The translations under genes and the position numbers were made by a program. A DNA stretch of 7,083 nucleotides from Sulfurimonas sp. (GTDB taxonomy: Bacteria > Campylobacterota > Campylobacteria > Campylobacterales > Sulfurimonadaceae). Shown one piece after another: positions 1-6,705 of this stretch (position 1 is the first letter of the stretch; every line of letters begins with the position of its first letter). Under the pieces are notes generated by a model, which saw nothing but the letters and a program-made list of their open reading frames with translations, was not told the DNA's origin and searched no databases. The stretch covers positions 1-7,083 of the forward strand of contig JALUKS010000197.1 of the NCBI GenBank assembly GCA_027056465.1. Direction: 5' to 3'.

Positions 1-2050
1 GTTTATAGCCCTCATGAGTGAGTTCATCAGGGTTTGAACCGTAAAGCATTACAGCGATGGGTGCATCTGCTCCCATGATGTCGCCAAGTCTATCTTCTAA
101 AACTTGTGAGAGTCCGAGTTCTACTATGTTGGGTATTTGGGCTTCTATCTTACTTCTTAGCTCATCTATTACCTCAAATGTACTGCGTTTGTGATGGGCT
201 TTGAGAGTTACTAGAAAATCTCCGTTATTTATGGGAACATTGAGTCGCCCTAGCCCTGTTCCTATTCGCATACTCCAACCATCTACATCTTTTACAGTAG
301 AGATTATCTTTCCTATTTGAGCAAATTCTTCTTGTGATTGTTCTAGTGTTATATCGGTTGGTAGGACTAAATCCACAACGATATTTCCCTCATCCCACTC
401 TGGTAAAAAAGTAGAGGGAGTATGCAGATAAAGGTAGGCAGAAGTTGCAAGAGAAACTAAAATAATTGGTACAGAAATCCAAGAGTATTTAAAACTTTTT
501 CGTAAAAAACTGATGTATCCATCTATGTACTTTTGCATAAAATCTTCATGCTTGTTCAGATTTTTTGGAAGTGCAAGATAAGCGATGATTGGTGTTAGAA
601 ATATGGCTATAACTTGAGAGACAAGATAAGTGATAACTAAAACGATAGATAACTGCTTAAAAAACTCTCCAACTATCCCACTTACAAGTAGAAGTGGGAT
701 GAATATTAAAACCGAAAGAGTAGTAGCTACAACCATAATAGGCAAAATCTCTTTCGCCCCTTTAATGATGGCGTTTTGTTTCGTTTCACCATTTTCATAG
801 TGGCGTTCGATGTTTTCTATCACTATAAGCATCTGGTCTATCAACCCACCAAGTGCAGCGACCATACCACCAAGCGAGAAGATATTAAAATCAATCCCTA
901 TGAGTTTCATCCCTATCATCGTGATGAAAAAAGTAACAGGGATGATGACAAGAGCAGCTAAGGAGAGTGTGAATTTTCTCAAAAAGAAAAAGACTATAAG
1001 CACAGCGATGATAGAACCTAGAGCTATGGCATCTACAACGCTCCCAACTGCCTCTTTTATAAAGTCTGTTCCATCATAATACTTCTCTATATGTATGCCA
1101 TCATGAGCGAGTTTTTTGTTGAGCTCTGCTACCTTTTTGTTAAAAGCTTTTTGTACACTTACTGCATTTGCATCTGGTTGGCGAAGCAGGTCAAAAACAA
1201 CACTATTTTTATATTTGCTTGATGCAGAAAACTCTTTTATGGGGTTTTGTTGTTCTAGCATAAGGGCGATGTCGGAGAGTTTTATGCTTTTTTGATTGCC
1301 GAGATTGATGTTTAAATCAAGAAGTTCATTTGCATTTTCTCTTTTTTGGTTCAAAGATAAAATATATTGAGTATGTTTAGAGTTTATTAGCCCTAAAAAA
1401 TCTATGCTATTTTGGGCTTTAAGTTGCGAAATGATGTCATCTATGTTGAGCTTATACTCTGCTACTTTTTTGCTATCAAGCACAAGTTTGTACTCACTCC
1501 ATGCAGGTGCTTTCATCTGTATGTCAAAAACGCCATCAATCCCTAGCATCACAGGTTTTAGTTCATAGTAGAGCTTTTCGGTGAGTTTTGCACGAGAGAT
1601 ATTGTTTGAGCTTATAGTGTAGATAGAGACAGGATACATACTTGGTGTTGCTTGTCGGATGGTTACTTTTGCATCTTTACTTATACTATTTTTTATATCT
1701 GCCATACGCGCTTGAACAAGTTGGTAAGCCAAATAAGGGTCGATACTCCAGTTAAAATAGATATTTATATCGGTAGTTCCAACAGAAGTAGAAGAGACTA
1801 TCTTTTGCACATCTTGCACCGTTTTAAGTGCCTCTTCACTCGGTTTTGTGACAGAGTAGAGCATTTGAGATATGGGAGCATGACCATTGTCAATGCTTAC
1901 CTCAATACGAGGGAAAAATATATTTGGCAAAACCCCTTGAGGAATGGTCGTTGAGAGCTTATAACCAACAGCAGTTAAAAGCGAAATGATGAGAATAATA
2001 GCAAGTTTATTTTTTAAAATGTAGTGGTAAAAATCTTTTTTCTCTTGCAT
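1..2050 (-). CDS. RND efflux transporter permease (CzcA/CusA-like), C-terminus cut by left edge
   Basis: Inner-membrane proton-driven pump of a tripartite efflux system. I translated the reverse strand throughout: 683 codons are open with no break, against roughly 1,020-1,050 residues usual for the family, so about a third is missing. The start at 2050 overlaps the adaptor's stop (TAATG), indicating coupled translation. TM1 lies at about residues 11-30, the first porter domain at 35-320, TM2-TM6 at about 335-490, TM7 at about 524-541, then the second periplasmic domain. Hallmarks are 'FNIFSLGGMVAALGGLID' in TM3/TM4, with D405 and E412 ('IENI') in the proton-relay region, and 'FLPEWDEG' after TM7, which is typical of HME/CzcA-like members. 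TM4 has one Asp followed by Gln, not the Asp-Asp of multidrug HAE1 pumps. Substrate cannot be assigned: I see no methionines near the positions of CusA's first two periplasmic copper ligands, though that alignment is approximate. Confidence 0.93.
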   Translation of the reverse strand, partial: MQEKKDFYHYILKNKLAIILIISLLTAVGYKLSTTIPQGVLPNIFFPRIEVSIDNGHAPISQMLYSVTKPSEEALKTVQDVQKIVSSTSVGTTDINIYFNWSIDPYLAYQLVQARMADIKNSISKDAKVTIRQATPSMYPVSIYTISSNNISRAKLTEKLYYELKPVMLGIDGVFDIQMKAPAWSEYKLVLDSKKVAEYKLNIDDIISQLKAQNSIDFLGLINSKHTQYILSLNQKRENANELLDLNINLGNQKSIKLSDIALMLEQQNPIKEFSASSKYKNSVVFDLLRQPDANAVSVQKAFNKKVAELNKKLAHDGIHIEKYYDGTDFIKEAVGSVVDAIALGSIIAVLIVFFFLRKFTLSLAALVIIPVTFFITMIGMKLIGIDFNIFSLGGMVAALGGLIDQMLIVIENIERHYENGETKQNAIIKGAKEILPIMVVATTLSVLIFIPLLLVSGIVGEFFKQLSIVLVITYLVSQVIAIFLTPIIAYLALPKNLNKHEDFMQKYIDGYISFLRKSFKYSWISVPIILVSLATSAYLYLHTPSTFLPEWDEGNIVVDLVLPTDITLEQSQEEFAQIGKIISTVKDVDGWSMRIGTGLGRLNVPINNGDFLVTLKAHHKRSTFEVIDELRSKIEAQIPNIVELGLSQVLEDRLGDIMGADAPIAVMLYGSNPDELTHEGYK

Positions 2051-3048
2051 TATTTTATACTCACTTCTAAATTATCATGAAGCATATAGGCATTTTTGAG
2101 TGCTATTTTCGCATTTTTTGGTAAAGTGTTTTTGATAAGTGCTTTATCTAGCATATCTTTTTGTATCTCCACAAAAGCTACATGAGCGATATTTTTATCA
2201 TCTATGAGATAAACAGCAGGATGATTTTCAACAAGGACAATAGCACTTTTTGGGATAAGTAAGCCATCGGAAATTTTGAGTATGATTTGTGCATTTACTT
2301 GTAGGTTTAGAGGAAGTTGCTCTTGTGGTTGTACCATCACTTCTATCAGATTGTTGGAGCTTTTAGGAACTACATTTATAACTTTTGCATCACAATTTTT
2401 ATAGCTACTCAAAATTTTGACACTCATATTTTTCTCTATCTCCTGTGCATAAGAGCTATCTACGAAGAGTTTTATAAGAGTATCTTTTTCTAAAAGAGTT
2501 GCTATTTTTGTGCCATAGTTTATGTAGCTATTATCGGAGGCAAGATTTATCAAAAAACCACTTTTAGGTGCATAAACCATACTGTTTTTTTGCTCTAAAA
2601 GAAGTGTTTCATACTCATTTTTCTTTGTGTTATATTGCTTTTGCATCTCTCCTAACAATATCTTTTGAGAAAGATAACTATTTTTTGCACCTACACCCAT
2701 TTTATATTTATCTTTTGCTGTTTTGATTTTCTCCTGCTGTAAGGCTATTTGCATTTTTTGAAGTTTTAAACTTTTCTTGAAAAGCTTGAGCTTTTTCTCA
2801 CGAGGTTTACTGCTTACCTTAGCAATAAGTTCCCCTCTCTTCACAAAACTATTTTGTGAAACTTGCATCTCTACAATGCCACTTGTTTTTGCTGTTATAC
2901 TTGTTTTATCTTTTGCTATAACTCTGCCAGTAGCCTCTATGGTGATAGCTATATCTTTTTTTGCAGGTTCTATAGCTGTGATTGAAACAACTGATGATGC
3001 GAAAAGTGATACGGATAGAAAGAGTGATGTTGTTACTGTTTTGAACAT
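2050..3048 (-). CDS. Periplasmic adaptor (membrane fusion protein) of the RND efflux pump
   Basis: 332 residues; links the inner-membrane permease to an outer-membrane channel. The N-terminus is a signal peptide (lysine at 3, hydrophobic core at about 8-22, probable cleavage near 19-25) with no lipobox cysteine, so probably a soluble or signal-anchored periplasmic protein. The first half of the lipoyl/barrel-sandwich domain is at about 38-80 ('ATGRVIAKDKTSITAKTSG', then 'VKRGELIAKVSS'). A lysine/glutamine-rich alpha-helical hairpin at about 83-155 follows. The second lipoyl half is at 156-190 ('YAPKSGFLINLAS'), then beta-barrel and membrane-proximal segments ('LLIPKSAIVLVENHPAVYLI' region). 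It is somewhat short for the family. The start at 3048 is supported by AAGGA nine bases upstream. It is first in a two-gene leftward operon, overlapping the permease by one base. No outer-membrane factor gene is visible in the window. Confidence 0.92.
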   Translation of the reverse strand: MFKTVTTSLFLSVSLFASSVVSITAIEPAKKDIAITIEATGRVIAKDKTSITAKTSGIVEMQVSQNSFVKRGELIAKVSSKPREKKLKLFKKSLKLQKMQIALQQEKIKTAKDKYKMGVGAKNSYLSQKILLGEMQKQYNTKKNEYETLLLEQKNSMVYAPKSGFLINLASDNSYINYGTKIATLLEKDTLIKLFVDSSYAQEIEKNMSVKILSSYKNCDAKVINVVPKSSNNLIEVMVQPQEQLPLNLQVNAQIILKISDGLLIPKSAIVLVENHPAVYLIDDKNIAHVAFVEIQKDMLDKALIKNTLPKNAKIALKNAYMLHDNLEVSIK

Positions 3049-3124
3049 TTTGTGTTATCCTTTTGTTTGAACAGAATAATAGCTCAATCAGATGAAATGA
3101 AAATGAAAATTTTTATATCTTTTC

Positions 3125-3168
3125 CTCTCTTCTCCTAGAAGATAAAGAAATTATATAAGGAGAGAGAG
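3125..3168. repeat. Imperfect inverted repeat in the divergent intergenic region
   Basis: The left arm CTCTCTTCTCCT (3125-3136) pairs with the right arm AGGAGAGAGAG (3157-3168): eleven base pairs with one bulged T, separated by a 20-base AT-rich spacer. It lies between the two divergent genes, upstream of the rightward -10 box and surrounding the possible leftward one. It could be a two-half-site operator or an RNA hairpin in the leftward leader. The arms are simple polypurine/polypyrimidine runs, so it may also be low-complexity sequence. Confidence 0.4.
3150..3155 (-). promoter_or_regulatory. Possible -10 box for the efflux operon
   Basis: Reading leftward, the bases are TATAAT, a perfect -10 hexamer about 100 bases upstream of the adaptor start. 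No convincing -35 box lies 16-18 bases before it, and in sequence this AT-rich a chance match is quite possible. The hexamer falls in the loop between the arms of the inverted repeat at 3125-3168, where a bound regulator would block it. Confidence 0.35.
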
Positions 3169-3203
3169 TCTCACTATTCAGTCCTGCTTTATGCTCTATT
3201 CGC

Positions 3204-3209
3204 TATAAT
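3204..3209 (+). promoter_or_regulatory. -10 promoter box for the REC-PAS-GGDEF-EAL/kinase unit
   Basis: A perfect TATAAT, preceded by GC, lies 28 bases before the start codon at 3238. The expected transcription start near 3216 would give a leader of roughly 20 bases. The -35 position (about 3181-3186, GTCCTG) does not match TTGACA. That is common for housekeeping promoters in Campylobacterota, which often depend on the -10 box and upstream AT-rich sequence. A weak GGGA at 3228-3231 is the ribosome-binding site, six bases before the ATG. Confidence 0.55.
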
Positions 3210-4851
3210 AGCCACGAATTTTGTTCTGGGATTATCTATGAAAAATATTAAAGAGTTAATAAATTATACACAAACATTAAAACTATTATATGTCGAAGAC
3301 AATAAAGAAGCCAGAGAGTCAACACAGCTTATTTTAGAAGAATTTTTCTCTTCTGTTGTTGTTGCAGTAAATGGTGAAGATGGCTATGAAAAATTTCAAG
3401 AAAATGATATTGACCTTATCATAACAGACATCAATATGCCAAAGATTAATGGCTTGGAGATGATAAAAAAAGTCAGAGAAATCGACAAAGAGGTATCTAT
3501 CCTAGTGCTTTCTGCATACAATGAATCTGGCTTTTTTATGGAGAGTATTAAACTTGGTGTTGAGGGGTATCTGCTGAAGCCTATCGATATGGATCAATTT
3601 CTAGGTGTGCTTGAGAAAGCAATACAAAAGATTCAATTAACAAATCAACTAAAAAATCAAACGCAACTTTTAAGCCAGTATCAAGAAGCAACAGATCATA
3701 GCTCAATAGTCTCTAAAACAGATACAAAAGGTATTATTACTTATGCTAATGATGAATTTGTAAAAATATCAAGATACTCGAAAGAAGAGCTACTAGGTAA
3801 AAATCACAATATAATCAGACATCCAGACAATCCCAAATCAATCTTTGAAGATCTATGGAAAACTATAGAAGAGAAGAAACAGATATGGCAAGGTGTGATA
3901 CGAAACCAAGATAAAAATGGCAAGTCATACTATGTAAAAACAACCATAAAACCAATCCTTGATGTAGATAACAATATCGTAGAATATATAGCTTTAAGAG
4001 ATGATATTACAGATATTATGAATCCTGCAAGACAACTGAACAATGCAATAACAACCAGTAAAAGCCCCGTAATCGTATATATTAAAATTGATGACTTTGC
4101 TATATTAGAAGACTTTTACGATAATGCAACTCTGAACAAGATAGAGGATAATGTAAAAAATCTTTTAGAAGAGTTGTTGCCAGATGATTGTTATTTTAAA
4201 AGTATTTTTCAACTTGGAAATGGAGAGTATGTATTTCAAAATGAAATAGAGATATGTGTACAGGATGAAGAAAAGTTCATAGAAAAATTAAAAAAATATC
4301 AAGAAATAGTCCGTGACACTATCATAGATATTGGTGATATTGAGTATGATTTATCTATCATCATAAGTGTTGCTTATGATGATACAACTTTAGAGAGTGC
4401 AAAGTTTGGGATGAGAGAGTTGCTCCGAACAAAACAAAGCTTTATTGTTGCGAATGGATTTGCAAATCAAGAGCATGAAAAAGCACAAAAAAATAGAGAA
4501 ACCATCTCTATGATAAAAACAGCACTCCATAAATCTAAAATCATCTCCTACTTTCAACCTATCATCAACAATAAAACGCAGAAGATAGAGAAGTATGAAT
4601 CTTTAGTAAGACTTGTTGATGAAAATGATAAGGTACTAGCTCCATTTTTCTTTTTAGATACTGCTAAAAAAGGGAAATACTACTCAGATATAACGAATGT
4701 AGTTTTAGATAACTCTTTTAATGCTTTATTGACTACTGATATGGACATCTCCATAAATCTATCAGCACTTGATATAGAGCGAAGATTGACAAGAGTAAAA
4801 GTATTTGCACTTTTAGAGCAATATAAAGAGCATGCCTCAAGAGTAGTGATA

Positions 4852-4854
4852 TAA
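4852..4854 (+). other. In-frame TAA at the expected catalytic glutamate codon of the EAL domain
   Basis: The codons run GTA GTG ATA TAA CTA CTA GAG. In EAL enzymes this strand reads hydrophobic-hydrophobic-E-x-x-E, so TAA stands where GAA or GAG is expected; one G-to-T change would convert GAA to TAA. Spacing to the following conserved residues (DD at +30, K at +51, E at +87, Q at +107) matches the spacing from the metal-binding Glu265 in RocR, as I recall that enzyme's numbering. No homopolymer run or frame change is present here. Confidence 0.9.
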
Positions 4855-4920
4855 CTACTAGAGGATGAATCTGTTAAAGAGTTCCAAACTATCCTTGCAT
4901 TTATTGATAAAGTTAAAAAG

Positions 4921-5208
4921 ATGGGTGTAAAAATAGCTATTGATGATTTTGGTGCAGGGTATTCTAACTTTGAGAGACTTCTTGATTATCAGCCTGATAT
5001 ACTTAAAATAGATGCTTGTCTTGTAAAAAATATTGTAACAGATACATACTCAAAAGATGTTGTACAGACTATAGTCTCTTTTGCAAAAGCACAAGGCATC
5101 AAAACGGTAGCAGAATATGTTGAGAGTGAAGCTATATATGACATTGTAAAAGAGATGGGTGTTGATTATTCTCAAGGATATTATTTTGGGAAACCAGATG
5201 CACTTTAG
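4921..5208 (+). CDS. C-terminal EAL remnant downstream of the internal stop, possible restart product
   Basis: This is the part of the interrupted phosphodiesterase that could be made separately if ribosomes restart at the first in-frame ATG after the stop (codon 562). It would be 95 residues and carry DDFG, LKID, AEYVE and the final Gln, but lack the ESL and INLS strands, so it could not form a complete EAL barrel or active site alone. Upstream of the ATG there is only AAAGTTAAAAAG and no real ribosome-binding site. I therefore see it as part of the broken gene rather than an independent gene. Complementation with the 538-residue fragment is conceivable but not indicated by anything in the sequence. 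Confidence 0.3.
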   Translation: MGVKIAIDDFGAGYSNFERLLDYQPDILKIDACLVKNIVTDTYSKDVVQTIVSFAKAQGIKTVAEYVESEAIYDIVKEMGVDYSQGYYFGKPDAL

Positions 5209-5216
5209 GAAAAGGG
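5207..5216 (+). promoter_or_regulatory. Ribosome-binding site that places the kinase start near 5220
   Basis: AGGAAAAGGG overlaps the phosphodiesterase stop codon (TAG, 5206-5208). From AGGA the distance to codon ATA at 5220 is nine bases; from GGG it is three to ATA and six to ATT at 5223. No comparable sequence precedes the TTG at 5271. This argues that translation begins, or used to begin, at 5220-5223. Confidence 0.6.
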
Positions 5217-5219
5217 TCA

Positions 5220-6641
5220 ATAATTAAAACAAAGATTATAGCTTTTGAGCTACTTATATTTACACTCTCATTGGGTTTATTTTTTGCAGTAAATTTTAAT
5301 ACAGAAAAATTATACAAGGCATCACAACAACGATTAGAGATGTTTAAAGCAGCAGAGAGGCTAAGACAAAGCTCTGATGATTTGACACATTTTGCAAGAA
5401 CTTATGTAGTGACTAATGATATTAAATTTAAAAAGAGATATTTAAAAACTTTAGCTATAAGAGATGGTAAAATCCCTAGACCAAAGTTCTATGATTTTAT
5501 CTATTGGGATTTAGAGAAAAAAGATAGACTAACAAACCATAAAGATGGTAAGGTATTATCCCTGAACGATATATTTAAAGCATTACCTTTTACTAAAAAA
5601 GAGCTACAACTACTACAGCTATCTCACAAAAACTCAGATAATTTGGTAAATTTAGAAGTAAAAGCTTTTAAAGATATGAACAATAATAAACAACAGATGG
5701 CTATAAAAATAATGTTTTCAAAAGAGTATTATAGTGCTAAAGCTGAAATTATGAAGCCTATTGATGATTTTCTTATTTCACTTGATAATCGAACAAAAAT
5801 TGAAGTTAATAACATTCGCTTTCAAATAAAACTATATACTGCATTTTTTATATTGTTTAGTAGTCTCTTTATTATTGGAAATATTTATATCTATAGTTTT
5901 TCACGAAAAAAGGCTAAAGAGGAAGCTGAAAAGAACAGAGCAAAAGATAAAGCACTGCTAGAACAATCTCGCCTAGCTCAAATGGGTGAGATGATAAGTA
6001 TGATAGCCCATCAGTGGAGACAACCACTCAATGCAATTAGTGCTACAAGTATTAACTTGATAATGAAAGCTCAACTAGATAAGTTAGATAACGATGCAGC
6101 AATAGAGCTAGGAGAGAAAATATCTGAGTATTCACAACATCTTAGCAGTACGATAGATGATTTTAGAAATTTTTTCAAACCAAGTAAAGAGAAAAAAGAT
6201 ACAACTTTTAATCAGCTTATAAAAGATGTATTCAAGATAGTAGAAGTTTCAATAAAAAATAAAAACATAGAGTTAGTAACGCAATTAGATTCTCAAGATG
6301 TTTTCAACACCTATCCAAATGAACTCAAGCAAGTGCTATTAAACTTAATGAAAAATGCAGAGGATGTTCTTTTAGAAAAAGAGATAAAAAATCCAACTAT
6401 CACTATCCAAACGCAAGGTAATATTTTAAAAGTGAGTGATAATGCAGGTGGTGTTCCAGATGATATTATAGGAAAAGTATTTGACCCTTATTTCTCTACA
6501 AAAACAAGTAAAAATGGAACAGGTCTTGGGCTTTATATGTCTAAGACTATCATTGAAGAGCATTGTGGTGGAGAGCTTAGTGTAGAGAATAGTGATGAGG
6601 GTGCAGTTTTTAAAATAGAGTTAAAGGTCAATAATGATTGA
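5220..6641 (+). CDS. Membrane sensor histidine kinase with a non-canonical or lost start codon
   Basis: Autophosphorylating sensor, likely partner of the adjacent REC protein; counted from codon 5220 it is 473 residues. TM1 is about 6-24, the periplasmic sensor about 27-203, TM2 about 205-225, then a charged helical linker. The kinase core has H264 in 'MIAHQWRQPLN', N-box N379 ('LLNLMKNAEDVL'), D407 in 'SDNAGGVP', 'FDPYFSTK' and 'GTGLGLYMSK'; all boxes are intact. The sensor contains 'DDLTHFARTYVVTND' and 'RPKFYDFIYWDLEKK', a pattern I associate with Campylobacterota periplasmic sensor domains; its ligand is unknown. The only conventional start in frame is TTG at 5271, which would cut TM1 in half and has no ribosome-binding site. 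The frame upstream runs open to 5166 without ATG, GTG or TTG. I chose ATA 5220 on the ribosome-binding site and the 'IIKTKIIAFELL' N-terminus; ATT 5223 is the alternative. An ATG-to-ATA mutation would explain it. Confidence 0.85.
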   Translation: MIKTKIIAFELLIFTLSLGLFFAVNFNTEKLYKASQQRLEMFKAAERLRQSSDDLTHFARTYVVTNDIKFKKRYLKTLAIRDGKIPRPKFYDFIYWDLEKKDRLTNHKDGKVLSLNDIFKALPFTKKELQLLQLSHKNSDNLVNLEVKAFKDMNNNKQQMAIKIMFSKEYYSAKAEIMKPIDDFLISLDNRTKIEVNNIRFQIKLYTAFFILFSSLFIIGNIYIYSFSRKKAKEEAEKNRAKDKALLEQSRLAQMGEMISMIAHQWRQPLNAISATSINLIMKAQLDKLDNDAAIELGEKISEYSQHLSSTIDDFRNFFKPSKEKKDTTFNQLIKDVFKIVEVSIKNKNIELVTQLDSQDVFNTYPNELKQVLLNLMKNAEDVLLEKEIKNPTITIQTQGNILKVSDNAGGVPDDIIGKVFDPYFSTKTSKNGTGLGLYMSKTIIEEHCGGELSVENSDEGAVFKIELKVNND

Positions 6642-6705
6642 AAATCTAATTTATTGCTTTTTTTATTCCTTTATGAGTCGAATCCACCTCTTAATCAAAT
6701 AGTTT

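Larger units (their letters stand above)
3238..5208 (+). pseudogene. Response regulator c-di-GMP phosphodiesterase (REC-PAS-degenerate GGDEF-EAL), interrupted by an in-frame stop
   Basis: One 657-codon frame broken only by TAA at codon 539; as it stands it yields a 538-residue product ending inside the EAL domain. REC domain, about 12-130: E20/D21 acidic pair, phospho-acceptor D64 ('TDINMP'), S92 and K114 ('LKPID'). A short helical linker follows. PAS, about 150-262, resembles the FAD-binding PAS of Aer: 'NIIRHPD' with R194, H195, D197, plus W207. GGDEF-like domain, about 276-411: the signature is GNGEY (327-331), so cyclase activity is unlikely. EAL domain, about 425-656: 'ESL' with E454, N508 ('INLS'), then beyond the stop D569/D570 ('DDFGAGYSN'), K590 ('LKID'), E626 ('AEYVE') and Q646. 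All are residues known to bind metal or c-di-GMP in active EAL enzymes. It would act in the cytoplasm, probably as partner of the kinase 11 bases downstream. Confidence 0.88.

Noticed and set aside
1652..1954. Open frame of about 100 codons on the plus strand
   Set aside because: It lies wholly inside the permease gene on the opposite strand, has no recognisable protein character and is a shadow of that gene. The same holds for plus-strand frames at 776-1079 and 2777-3070 and the minus-strand frame at 5132-5317.
4852..4861. Programmed readthrough at TAA CTA
   Set aside because: Known leaky contexts with CTA concern UGA in eukaryotes and viruses; nothing such as a downstream hairpin supports readthrough here, so I keep it only as an untested alternative.
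4845..4930. Frameshift as the cause of the phosphodiesterase interruption
   Set aside because: The sequence before and after the TAA is in the same frame and translates to continuous EAL-domain sequence; only a substitution is needed.
5271..6641. Kinase starting at TTG 5271 (456 residues)
   Set aside because: It would remove more than half of the first membrane segment and has no ribosome-binding sequence upstream, whereas AGGAAAAGGG sits correctly for 5220-5223.
6674..6692. TGAGTCGAATCCACCTC resembles the T-arm and 3' end of a tRNA
   Set aside because: The stem does not pair properly, and there is no acceptor stem, anticodon arm or CCA around it; too short to support a tRNA remnant or attachment site.
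6642..6705. Bidirectional terminator between the convergent kinase and HD-GYP genes
   Set aside because: There is a run of seven T (6658-6664) but no GC-rich hairpin before it, and no stable stem reading leftward either; termination probably occurs here but no site can be called.
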